A stretch of DNA of 64,000 nt from contig CATQJL010000316.1 in NCBI GenBank assembly GCA_958299035.1, positions 92,898,443 to 92,962,442 of the forward strand. Direction: 5' to 3'. This DNA is from Cylicocyclus nassatus (Eukaryota > Nematoda > Chromadorea > Rhabditida > Strongylidae). The notes under the pieces are model-generated. The model saw only the letters and a program-made list of their open reading frames with translations. It was not told the DNA's origin and did no database searches. Numbering within the stretch: position 1 is the stretch's first letter; every line of letters begins with the position of its first letter. Shown here piece by piece: positions 53,798-62,039 of the stretch. Position numbers and translations under genes: made by a program.

Positions 53798-54560
53798 TGC
53801 GCACGATGAGCAGTAATGGTCTAAATATGCAGCATCGCACTGTTATTTTGAGTAGACGAAATGGGAGTCTTAATAGACAGTAAACCCCTTGTGGGCCGCA
53901 TGTTGATAAAGCGATATAGGTGATTGCGATGATACTAAGACATATTATGACTACGCAGATTAATGTTTTGTACCATTGCATGAAAACGTCTAGTATATGC
54001 GAAAAGTCTGGCCATTTGATCTCGCTGTATTCATTCGTATTGCCGTTCACCCATCTGTTCACTATGTCTTGTGGAGTATGGGTAAATTTGAGGATACCCG
54101 CTATTTCGAACTGTGTATGTTGTTGCCCACACGATACAGTGCATGTTTTCTGTACCCGCGCTTGTTCAAAACTGAACCTAATAGTTGATTCTATCCCATT
54201 CTCATCACATTCCACCGAAAAACTCGCATCTCCGCAAGTAATTTCAGCGTAGGCTTTACGTGTAGCCGTACACCGTACCTGTGCTGTTGCCCCTTGCGCA
54301 CATTTATAACACCCAGTCAATATGGCGTCATTTACGGTGCACGAGACTTGGTCTGTCAAAATGTCTGTTTCTAGGTCCTTTTGGATATTCAGGATGATTT
54401 CTGAGGTGGTCATTGCCGGTATAGTTGCTTCTATCGCTCCTTCTTCCGTTTTTTGGAATCTTATCAACGGTGTATCTGCCGGTAGCCTTTTCTGTAGATT
54501 TTGTATTACTGACGCTATCTCAGTCTCCGCGCATTTACAATTGCTTTTGTTTCCGCTGGG
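53760..54560 (-). pseudogene. Envelope Gc-like C-terminal part, -1 frame
   Basis: This continues the envelope in the -1 frame relative to the 1452-codon ORF. Meaningful similarity starts near 54555, around CKCAETE; the open frame itself reaches 54623, but its first 28 or so residues are an off-frame reading of upstream env. It holds further paired cysteines with GCYKCAQGA, typical of the C-terminal domain of phlebovirus G2 proteins, then a membrane anchor (TLICVVIICLSIIAITYIAL) and a basic tail with Cys pairs. The stop is at 53760. It should be the distal ectodomain and anchor of the class II fusion protein. The split means the anchor is not translated with the fusion domain unless ribosomes shift frame. 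I see no canonical slippery heptamer in register, so a small indel is the simpler reading. Confidence 0.8.
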
Positions 54561-57500
54561 TAACATGTGCATTCGTCGCGGACTTCGCATTGTAGCGACT
54601 CTGCCATTGTCCTGTTTGCGCACACTAACGGTAAGGTACCTTTTTTATCCCATAGCGCGGTTTCGTTGTTGTTCGTTATGAAGTGTGTGTTCAGTAGCGG
54701 GATGGGCGGCACGGTTATTGAACTTAGCGTGAGTGAGAATGGTCCCCAGTCAACGGGAATATTGGGCTGCATTAACGCTGTGTAAGTTTCCGACTTTCCC
54801 GTGGAGCTGTCCAAATGTGTGAGCTCTACCTTAGCCGCTTCTTTCCAGTGATTGCAATGGAAAATTTCGAAGATTTGTGTGGATTTAGGAATAAAATATA
54901 TGCGATAAAACAAGCACCCGGAGCTCCAGTAAAAGCAGTCGCACCCCGGACCTCCGCAGGATTCAACACAGTATGTCGATCCTGGATATTTGTTTCCTTG
55001 TTCCAGCTCAGGAATCAAAGCTGTTGTGTTGATTGCTCTGCATTTGGGTTCTATGCATGTTCCCACGTGCGGGCATCGCTTGCTGTCAATCACATTGTAA
55101 GATACTTCCCTACTGAAGTAATCTGTTACTTGTTGACATGTCAATTGTAGCGACTTCCATGTTGCCCGAACTTCGTGCAGAGCCGTTCCATTTTTCGTGA
55201 GCCTAAAGCAAGCTTCTCTTTTGAATGGGTTGATTTTCAACACTTCTGAGAGCTGTACATGGCAAACGAGATGTCCTTGTCCCGTCTTTGTGCAGATCGT
55301 TGCTTGATGTGAAAAGATATTTACTTGTTGGCAAGCTTGCGTTTCTTTCACTGTTAATAAGGCAAACACTGCTAGCAGCTCTATTAAGTCTGCTGCTGAG
55401 GGTCTATATCGACGTGTTCTTGCCCCTCTGGTCTTCCTCCATATAAAGAAGACTATCTGCCATACTGTCGACAGTACAGCTCTGAATGGCCTTCCTAATA
55501 TCATTGGGAAGTACATGAACGCATAGCAGCCGATAAAGAGCAAGTAAAGCATGAAACCGCTCGCTATGATCGCTCCTAGGGGCCAGCATTCCGGATTGAA
55601 TATCAGCGTTGTGCAAAAAATGCAGTCCACCTTTGCGCAGAATGAAGTTGCTGGACACTTGGTCTCTACGGTTGTCATACTGTGGTTCTCCAAGATCTTC
55701 CAGTGGACTTCGTAATCATGCAAGGTGATCTGAGGTGGAAATATCAATACCTCGCGTAGTTGGGGATTCTCGAGGGTTTTGCAGAACTCTTCAACGCAAA
55801 TTTGATATGGCGTTCGTTGAGGTATTAGCACCTCGACACCCTCTAATGTGCACCGTATCGTTTGTCTAGTCCGTACTATTTGTTCTACCGGTGCCATCTT
55901 TCCACCCGTTACCAACATCATCAAGGCCAAAGCGATGAAGGTTATAAAGTTCATGCCATTTGTGGCAATGTTTGCAGTATATCTCACATTTTTGTTCCTT
56001 GGACGAAGGTCGTATCTCGAGGGTCTTGTATCTTGAGGTGGGTGTTGCAAATCCGTTTCTGTGGGTGGGTTGTTATCTTCTATCACTTGTTTGCTATCCT
56101 CGAGTTCTAAAGGGACTAATGAATTTATTGGTCGTCGTATTTTTCGATGCGAGGGTAGTCGTATTACTGCCTCTCTTACGGTCCCTTCCTTGTTTGCTAC
56201 CAGATCTTCAATGCGTCCCATTTTCCAGGTGTGTCGAGGTTGTAATGAGTCTACTATTAATACCACTTTGCCTGTGCGTGGTAGATCTTTTGTAGACCGC
56301 TTCTTGAAAACTTCTCGTTTGTGCGTCTCCCGTAATGCTGTTAGGTATTCGTATTGCCACTGTTGCCAGAACTTTTCTGTCAGTTTACAGGAGCTCTGAA
56401 TGGCTTGTAGCACATCCCTTATGTCTTCAATAATATCGTTTTGCATTTGATTTTGGAATACTTCATTGTATTGTTCCAGCAATTGGGTGTTTTTTTGTAG
56501 TGAGTTCCAAACGCTAATGAGCCGCTTGAACGCGATCGGTCTGTTGTCCGGTAGTTTCGCTGGAAATTCACGCCATGGTAGTCGAACATAGTAGCCATCT
56601 TCTCTCCTTTCCACCGTTTTCTTGAAGTTATCCCACACTTGTTGGTCTATTTTTGCTTGGGCTTCTTTCTCGGAGTTCGAGAATTCTTCTGTTCCTTCAT
56701 TTTCGAGCATCCAGTAATTTTCCCATCGCTCTTTCTCATCGCTTTGGTCGGTGTCGGATATTTCGTGTACAATGCCGTTTACTTGCGCTTCGAGGGTCCA
56801 ATATGCGTCCCACGTTGTGGATTCTGTGTCTCCATTCTCGACTTGCATAATTTGCTCGCTTTCGTGTATTTGGCCTGTAGGCAAGTGTCCTAATTTCGTG
56901 GGTAAAAGGTGGAGGCCTGATGGCAGCCGGATGTGCAGAGTCCCTTCTTTTATAAGTTGCCACAGTTGGTCGCATCCTAATAGGATCTGCGGTTTGCTAT
57001 CTTGAGTAGTTGCCAAGTTCACGTTTAAGTTGAGGGCTTGCATAAAGCGTATGTCCTCGTCTGAGAGCGATGGTGTCTTCAACGGTTTCGTGAGAATATT
57101 GTACGTGAGTAGTTGTAGCTGGTAAGCGTTTCCTTCAGCATCCCATGCGTCCAGTGCTACTTTACGACTCGTGTTTTCTTGTACATTATTGGATCCAAAG
57201 GTACTCAAGCGAAGTTTAGTTGTTTTTATCGTTGGCAGGTGCAGTTCTTCTGCTAGAGCTGTGTCGATGAAGGATAATTCTGCTCCTGTGTCGAATAATA
57301 CCGGTATTTTACGCAAATCTTCGGTGTTTGGATCCATCACCAATAGTTGTCCTGTTGGGAGGTACGTTGGATTGGTTTTTGGTGCTTGCTTGAGCGAATG
57401 CAGCTCGCATACGGCGGTCGCTTCCTTCGTATTTCCTGCTTCTTTGCTTGTTTGATAGACTTTTGTTGATGTGGCTGTAGTGGGTTTGGGTTGTGAAGGG

Positions 57501-58873
57501 TGAGGGCTCTTCTGTTGTTTAGGTTGTGGGTCCTTCTGTTCTTTAGGTCGTTGATAGGGGCTTCGGTACGAGTTGGAAGTGTCTTTTAGCGCTTGTCCCT
57601 TCTTAAAGCAGCATGAGGTGTGGTGGGGTCCTTGACACACAAGACACATCCGTTTCTTGCAATCGGTGGTTATGTGTTTCGGAGATGCACAAATAAAGCA
57701 AAGTTTGTGCTCTCGCAGGTATTGGGACCGCGATTGAGGTGTTGTATATTTGGTGCATGTCATGGCTTTATGATCTTCTCCACAGTACATGCACTTGTTT
57801 GTCCACCTACTTGGTTCTTCCTTCCCTCTATGAAATAACGGGGATACAGGATATTGCTTAGGAGTCACCTCTCTTGTGTAAAGTGATACCTTTTCTTCCG
57901 TAGTGATGAATTCTTCGAGAAGCTTGAGGAGTACTTCCATTCCAAAGGTGTTTTCCGTCTGTGTATACTTGCGTTCCAACACCTTTCTTTGCAATTTGTT
58001 CGGAAACTTTGAAAGGACTTGTTTAATCATGCACTGGTTGTCGAGATGTTCATTTTTTTCTTGTAATTGTGCCACTATAGTTTGAACCTGCTCCAAAAGT
58101 TTCCGCTGATCTCTAATGGATGGTGAGTTCAAGTGCAATCTTTCTAGCCTCTCATATAGTTGATTTATTAATTGTTCTTTATCCCCGTATTTCGTCTTGA
58201 GGAAAATTACCGCTTTTTCATAATTGTCTTGTGAGACCCTAAATTTCTTTACTGCTTGAAGGGGTTCTCCTCTTAGGGCCTTGATCAGATAGTTGAACTT
58301 GTAGAGGTCAGGTAGGGGTTGGGAGTTTACATTTGCGTCAAATAGGGTCCAAAAATTATCCCACTCCCATACATTTCCATAAAATGTTGGTATTGGAAGT
58401 GTTGGTAGTTCGATTTTCTTGACCCCTAGCGCGCCCTCTGATTCGGCGTTATTGTTGCTTGTTATGCGCGACGCTCGTGCTCCCTGGTATGACGTAAATG
58501 CGTTCAGTCTACCTTTTAAAAGTACAATATAATCCAAAGAAGAAGAAAGCACCGTTTCTACCTTGTTCGAGTACAGTTCAAAATCATCTAATTCTTTTTC
58601 GCTCAACGATCCATTCTTGTCTAGCGCTATCGCGTAGTTTTGCAAAGTTTCTTGTATTTTTGTGTTACAAGTCTCAATTGCTCCTATTCCTTCTTCTAAC
58701 AGTCTCTGATTTTCATTTATACTGAGAGGTGTAGTTTCTTCATCAGGAAATTTTATTGTCTCTAGTCCCTCATTTTTGAAGCGCGTGAGGACAGTTTCCA
58801 GCTTCGTCGCGTACTTTGACAAGAATCGCTTGTAAGTCGATAATTGCGCTGACATGATGGCTGCTCGAAACAA
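54515..58873 (-). CDS. Fused Gag-protease-DUF5641-Env polyprotein, RT/RNase H/IN core deleted
   Basis: One 1452-codon frame. Residues 1-160 are a helical Gag start and about 160-310 are DUF1759-like. Three zinc knuckles follow (CMYCGEDHKAMTC at 361, CFICASPKHITTDC at 392, CLVCQGPHHTSCC at 410). The aspartic protease has DTGA at 528-531 in a DUF1758-type domain, about 500-660. Residues 680-730 hold two W(D/E)xYWxLE repeats. Residues 745-817 match the segment that precedes RT in BEL/Pao Pol (YYVRLPW at 761). The frame then enters DUF5641 (about 830-925), so the catalytic pol domains are missing without loss of frame. The envelope starts near Met974 with a hydrophobic leader. A membrane segment lies at about 1098-1125 and an internal signal-like helix at 1163-1180. 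The Gc-like part starts at Cys1181. The frame ends early within Gc. Met7 (58855) is an alternative start. Confidence 0.9.
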   Translation of the reverse strand: MFRAAIMSAQLSTYKRFLSKYATKLETVLTRFKNEGLETIKFPDEETTPLSINENQRLLEEGIGAIETCNTKIQETLQNYAIALDKNGSLSEKELDDFELYSNKVETVLSSSLDYIVLLKGRLNAFTSYQGARASRITSNNNAESEGALGVKKIELPTLPIPTFYGNVWEWDNFWTLFDANVNSQPLPDLYKFNYLIKALRGEPLQAVKKFRVSQDNYEKAVIFLKTKYGDKEQLINQLYERLERLHLNSPSIRDQRKLLEQVQTIVAQLQEKNEHLDNQCMIKQVLSKFPNKLQRKVLERKYTQTENTFGMEVLLKLLEEFITTEEKVSLYTREVTPKQYPVSPLFHRGKEEPSRWTNKCMYCGEDHKAMTCTKYTTPQSRSQYLREHKLCFICASPKHITTDCKKRMCLVCQGPHHTSCCFKKGQALKDTSNSYRSPYQRPKEQKDPQPKQQKSPHPSQPKPTTATSTKVYQTSKEAGNTKEATAVCELHSLKQAPKTNPTYLPTGQLLVMDPNTEDLRKIPVLFDTGAELSFIDTALAEELHLPTIKTTKLRLSTFGSNNVQENTSRKVALDAWDAEGNAYQLQLLTYNILTKPLKTPSLSDEDIRFMQALNLNVNLATTQDSKPQILLGCDQLWQLIKEGTLHIRLPSGLHLLPTKLGHLPTGQIHESEQIMQVENGDTESTTWDAYWTLEAQVNGIVHEISDTDQSDEKERWENYWMLENEGTEEFSNSEKEAQAKIDQQVWDNFKKTVERREDGYYVRLPWREFPAKLPDNRPIAFKRLISVWNSLQKNTQLLEQYNEVFQNQMQNDIIEDIRDVLQAIQSSCKLTEKFWQQWQYEYLTALRETHKREVFKKRSTKDLPRTGKVVLIVDSLQPRHTWKMGRIEDLVANKEGTVREAVIRLPSHRKIRRPINSLVPLELEDSKQVIEDNNPPTETDLQHPPQDTRPSRYDLRPRNKNVRYTANIATNGMNFITFIALALMMLVTGGKMAPVEQIVRTRQTIRCTLEGVEVLIPQRTPYQICVEEFCKTLENPQLREVLIFPPQITLHDYEVHWKILENHSMTTVETKCPATSFCAKVDCIFCTTLIFNPECWPLGAIIASGFMLYLLFIGCYAFMYFPMILGRPFRAVLSTVWQIVFFIWRKTRGARTRRYRPSAADLIELLAVFALLTVKETQACQQVNIFSHQATICTKTGQGHLVCHVQLSEVLKINPFKREACFRLTKNGTALHEVRATWKSLQLTCQQVTDYFSREVSYNVIDSKRCPHVGTCIEPKCRAINTTALIPELEQGNKYPGSTYCVESCGGPGCDCFYWSSGCLFYRIYFIPKSTQIFEIFHCNHWKEAAKVELTHLDSSTGKSETYTALMQPNIPVDWGPFSLTLSSITVPPIPLLNTHFITNNNETALWDKKGTLPLVCANRTMAESLQCEVRDECTCYPAETKAIVNARRLR
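54550..55333 (-). other. Phlebovirus-Gc-like fusion glycoprotein segment, part of fused ORF
   Basis: This begins at Cys1181 just after a signal-like helix ending TQA, a plausible signal-peptidase site. Closely spaced cysteines at 1302-1320 (CVESCGGPGCDCF, then SSGC) with aromatic and hydrophobic residues (CLFYRIYF) match the fusion-loop region pattern of phlebovirus G2 / class II fusion proteins. KVELTHLDSSTG and NRTMAESLQCEV follow. The protein would act at the cell surface or vesicle membrane in element transfer if intact. The frame breaks near 54550. Confidence 0.82.
55334..55954 (-). other. Envelope N-terminal (Gn-position) domain, part of fused ORF
   Basis: This runs from about Met974 to the internal signal before Cys1181 of the fused ORF. 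It has a hydrophobic leader (MNFITFIALALMMLVTGG), a short Cys-rich lumenal part of about 100 residues, a membrane segment (IIASGFMLYLLFIGCYAF) and a basic cytoplasmic loop. It sits where a phlebovirus Gn would be but is far shorter. Its motifs LHDYEVHWK and CPATSFCAKVDC resemble LHEVRATWK and CPHVGTCIEPKC in the Gc-like part. It may therefore be a relic of a Gc-like duplication and not a true Gn. Confidence 0.6.
56395..56430 (-). other. In-frame pol deletion junction
   Basis: Residues 812-836 of the fused ORF change from the end of the pre-RT segment (NDIIED, where BEL/Pao RT would begin shortly after) to FWQQWQYEYL, the typical start of DUF5641 after the integrase core. No RT YXDD motif, RNase H, or integrase D,D35E region exists anywhere in the element. 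In complete elements about 3 kb separates these points (family knowledge, approximate). The exact breakpoint cannot be placed without an intact relative. Confidence 0.85.
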
Positions 58874-59200
58874 AGATGCGGCGTGCTATTGTGAGTAGTG
58901 CGCGATGTTGACTTGTTTATGCGATTGATCGGAAATGAGTCGTGCCAGCCAATATTCCAAAATGCTGATCAATCGTAAATTGGACTTGTAATGAAACAAT
59001 GAATGCAAGTTGACTTGTTCTGCGCGGTAGAGCGTGCCAATGTGTCAAAATGCAATATAAATGTTGGACTTGGGCTTGTTTGGAGGAATGCGAATTGAGA
59101 ACTGCTATTACGAAAAATGAATACAGTTCCGCTTGTTGCAAGAAATTGTTACTAAAGCTTGTGTACCAACCTCTTGTTCTCGGTCCTGGTCCTTAATTGT
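58874..59200 (-). promoter_or_regulatory. 5' untranslated leader with possible stem-loop
   Basis: This is non-coding sequence between the primer site and the Gag start. A perfect 9-bp inverted repeat (cgattgatc 58922-58930; gatcaatcg 58967-58975) can form a stem with a 36-base loop. The motif ttgacttgt / ttggacttg recurs at about 58908, 58980, 59010 and 59064. Packaging and dimerisation signals normally lie in this position, but assigning either role here is inference. Confidence 0.45.
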
Positions 59201-59211
59201 CCGATGCACCA
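59201..59211 (-). promoter_or_regulatory. Primer binding site, tRNA-Gly(GCC)-like
   Basis: The minus strand reads TGGTGCATCGG, two bases after the 5' LTR ends. It is complementary to CCA plus the acceptor 3' strand of animal tRNA-Gly(GCC), whose 5' end is GCATCGG (established knowledge). Pairing covers 11 bases and then stops. The position next to the right LTR confirms minus-strand orientation. Confidence 0.75.
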
Positions 59212-59213
59212 GT

Positions 59214-59752
59214 TGAGATAAATTAGTGACGATAAGTGATATTAGGACACCATAAACCTCGAATACCACTTGTGTGAATACCAACAGGCCCAAAACGCCA
59301 CGCGGGTCTTTACCGAACACAACACCTCAAACTTGGGTAATTAAACCTTTTACTGACTAAATACTAATCAACAAATACACGAGTATAGCACGCATAAGTG
59401 AGCAATATAAAAATACCTAAGTGAAATGATCGTTAAATGAGAACTATGATGTGGAGGTTAGATCAATAAAAACACAAGCAAAATGCGCATGCTAAAACTA
59501 GGCAATGAAGGTTAAAAGCGTTAAACTCAAAATAAAGCCTTTTCCGCAGCACTCAAAAGTTTCTAATCTTAGAGCGAACTAGATTGTTAGATACGATTAA
59601 GCCGCACTACTTGAGCTAAGGCATAAGTGACAAATGTGCTGACGCCTCTCTTGGTCGGGATCGTCGCTACCATCTGGCCCAGCTGCCGCCTTGAGTCACT
59701 CGGACGCGCTGTTTTTAATGGCTTGTTTTTTTCTTGTTGTCGCTTGACGACA
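59214..59752 (-). repeat. 5' LTR of the retroelement (539 bp)
   Basis: Direct repeat of 49384-49921 with TG...CA ends. It has a private c at 59251, where the other three LTRs have g. It should carry the promoter for minus-strand transcription of the element; no motif is clear enough to place a start site. Confidence 0.95.
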
Positions 59753-59929
59753 TGAAGGAATATGGTTGGGTATATTTTGAGAATCGTTGTTTTTTGCGAG
59801 CCATTGCAAAGGTACTCGGACCCGACCTCTGGGACTGGCCTGGAGTTTTGTATTAGATTTCTCACTTTCCAATAGAGCAGTACTAGTCCTGAAAACATTT
59901 GACGTTTCCGGAATCGTGAATTTTTGAAG
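59753..59929. repeat. One satellite monomer between retroelement and solo LTR
   Basis: Exactly 177 bp: the TGAAG duplication, one 172-bp monomer path (ggttgggtatatttt ... cctgaaaac ... gaatttttgaag), ending in the TGAAG that precedes the next LTR. Both ends are cut at the same monomer position. Confidence 0.93.
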
Positions 59930-60468
59930 TGAGATAAATTAGTGACGATAAGTGATATTAGGACACGATAAACCTCGAATACCACTTGTGTGAATACCAA
60001 CAGGCCCAAAACGCCACGCGGGTCTTTACCGAACACAACACCTCAAACTTGGGTAATTAAACCTTTTACTGACTAAATACTAATCAACAAATACACGAGT
60101 ATAGCACGCATAAGTGAGCAATATAAAAATACCTAAGTGAAATGATCGTTAAATGAGAACTATGATGTGGAGGTTAGATCAATAAAAACACAAGCAAAAT
60201 GCGCATGCTAAAACTAGGCAATGAAGGTTAAAAGCGTTAAACTCAAAATAAAGCCTTTTCCGCAGCACTCAAAAGTTTCTAATCTTAGAGCGAACTAGAT
60301 TGTTAGATACGATTAAGCCGCACTACTTGAGCTAAGGCATAAGTGACAAATGTGCTGACGCCTCTCTTGGTCGGGATCGTCGCTACCATCTGGCCCAGCT
60401 GCCGCCTTGAGTCACTCGGACGCGCTGTTTTTAATGGCTTGTTTTTTTCTTGTTGTCGCTTGACGACA
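59930..60468 (-). mobile_element. Solo LTR 1 (539 bp)
   Basis: A complete LTR with no internal region, flanked by TGAAG at 59925-59929 and 60469-60473. It carries g at the position matching 49421 and cggacg at the site of the 49872 deletion, so it matches solo LTR 2 and differs from each full-element LTR by one change. Confidence 0.95.
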
Positions 60469-61500
60469 TGAAGGAATATGGTTGGGTATATTTTGAGAAT
60501 CGTTGTTTTTTGCGAGCCATTGCAAAGGTACTCGGACCCGACCTCTGGGACTGGCCTGGAGTTTTGTATTAGATTTCTCACTTTCCAATAGAGCAGTACT
60601 AGTCCTGGAAACCTTTGACGTTTCCGGAATCGTGAATTTTTGAAGGAATATGGGTGGGTATATATTGAGAATCATTGTTTTTGCCAGCCATTGCAAAGGT
60701 ACTCGGACCCGACCTCTGGGACTGGCCTGGAGTTTTGTATTAGATTTCTCACTTTCCAATAGAGCAGTACTAGTCCTGAAACATTTGACGTTTCCGGAAT
60801 CGTGAATTTTTGAAGGAATATGGTTGGGTATATCTTGAGAATCGTTGTTTTTTGCGAGCCATTACAAAGGTACTCGGACCCGACCTTTGGGACTGGCCTG
60901 GAGTTTTGTATTAAATTTCTCACTTTCTAATAGAGCAGTACTAGTCCTGGAAACATTTGACGTTTCTGGAATCGTGAATTTTTGAAGGAATATGGGTGGG
61001 TATATATTGAGAATCGTTGTTTTTGCGAGGCATTGCAAAGGTACTCGGACCCGACCTCTGGGACTGGCCTGGAGTTTTGTATTAGATTTCTCACTTTCCA
61101 ATAGAGCAGTACTAGTCCTGGAAACATTTGACGTTTCTGGAATCGTGAATTTTTGAAGGAATATGGGTGGGTATATATTGAGAATCGTTGTTTTTGCGAG
61201 GCATTGCAAAGGTACTCGGACCCGACCTCTGGGACTGGCCTGGAGTTTTGTATTAGATTTCTCACTTTCCAATAGAGCAGTACTAGTCCTGGAAACATTT
61301 GACGTTTCTGGAATCGTGAATTTTTGAAGGAATATGGGTGGGTATATATTGAGAATCGTTGTTTTTGCGAGGCATTGCAAAGGTACTCGGACCCGACCTC
61401 TGGGACTGGCCTGGAGTTTTGTATTAGATTTCTCACTTTCCAATAGAGCAGTACTAGTCCTGAAAACATTTGACGTTTCCGGAATCGTGAATTTTTGAAG
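60469..61500. repeat. Satellite, six monomers between solo LTRs
   Basis: This is 1032 bp, close to six monomers. It includes variants cctttgacg (near 60612), gccagccattg (near 60671) and a linked attacaaagg/taaatttc/tttctaatag set near 60861-60932 that recurs at about 62600 and 63623. Confidence 0.93.
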
Positions 61501-62039
61501 TGAGATAAATTAGTGACGATAAGTGATATTAGGACACGATAAACCTCGAATACCACTTGTGTGAATACCAACAGGCCCAAAACGCCACGCGGGTCTTTAC
61601 CGAACACAACACCTCAAACTTGGGTAATTAAACCTTTTACTGACTAAATACTAATCAACAAATACACGAGTATAGCACGCATAAGTGAGCAATATAAAAA
61701 TACCTAAGTGAAATGATCGTTAAATGAGAACTATGATGTGGAGGTTAGATCAATAAAAACACAAGCAAAATGCGCATGCTAAAACTAGGCAATGAAGGTT
61801 AAAAGCGTTAAACTCAAAATAAAGCCTTTTCCGCAGCACTCAAAAGTTTCTAATCTTAGAGCGAACTAGATTGTTAGATACGATTAAGCCGCACTACTTG
61901 AGCTAAGGCATAAGTGACAAATGTGCTGACGCCTCTCTTGGTCGGGATCGTCGCTACCATCTGGCCCAGCTGCCGCCTTGAGTCACTCGGACGCGCTGTT
62001 TTTAATGGCTTGTTTTTTTCTTGTTGTCGCTTGACGACA
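61501..62039 (-). mobile_element. Solo LTR 2 (539 bp)
   Basis: A complete LTR with no internal region, flanked by TGAAG at 61496-61500 and 62040-62044, at the same monomer position as the other two insertions. By eye it is identical to solo LTR 1. Confidence 0.95.

Larger units (their letters stand above)
49384..59752 (-). mobile_element. BEL/Pao LTR retroelement, pol-deleted, env-bearing
   Basis: The element is bounded by direct LTRs of 538 and 539 bp with TG...CA ends, inside a satellite monomer, with the 5-bp target duplication TGAAG at 49379-49383 and 59753-59757. Coding order and the primer site put its 5' end on the right. It encodes a Gag of DUF1759 type, a DUF1758-type aspartic protease, a DUF5641 integrase tail, a phlebovirus-Gc-like envelope and a third ORF. 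RT, RNase H and the integrase core are missing, so this copy cannot replicate on its own. Without the 2255-bp insertion in ORF3 it would be about 8.1 kb. BEL/Pao elements with this envelope type are known from nematodes (Tas, Cer7). The two LTRs differ at two places, which indicates a young insertion. Confidence 0.95.
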
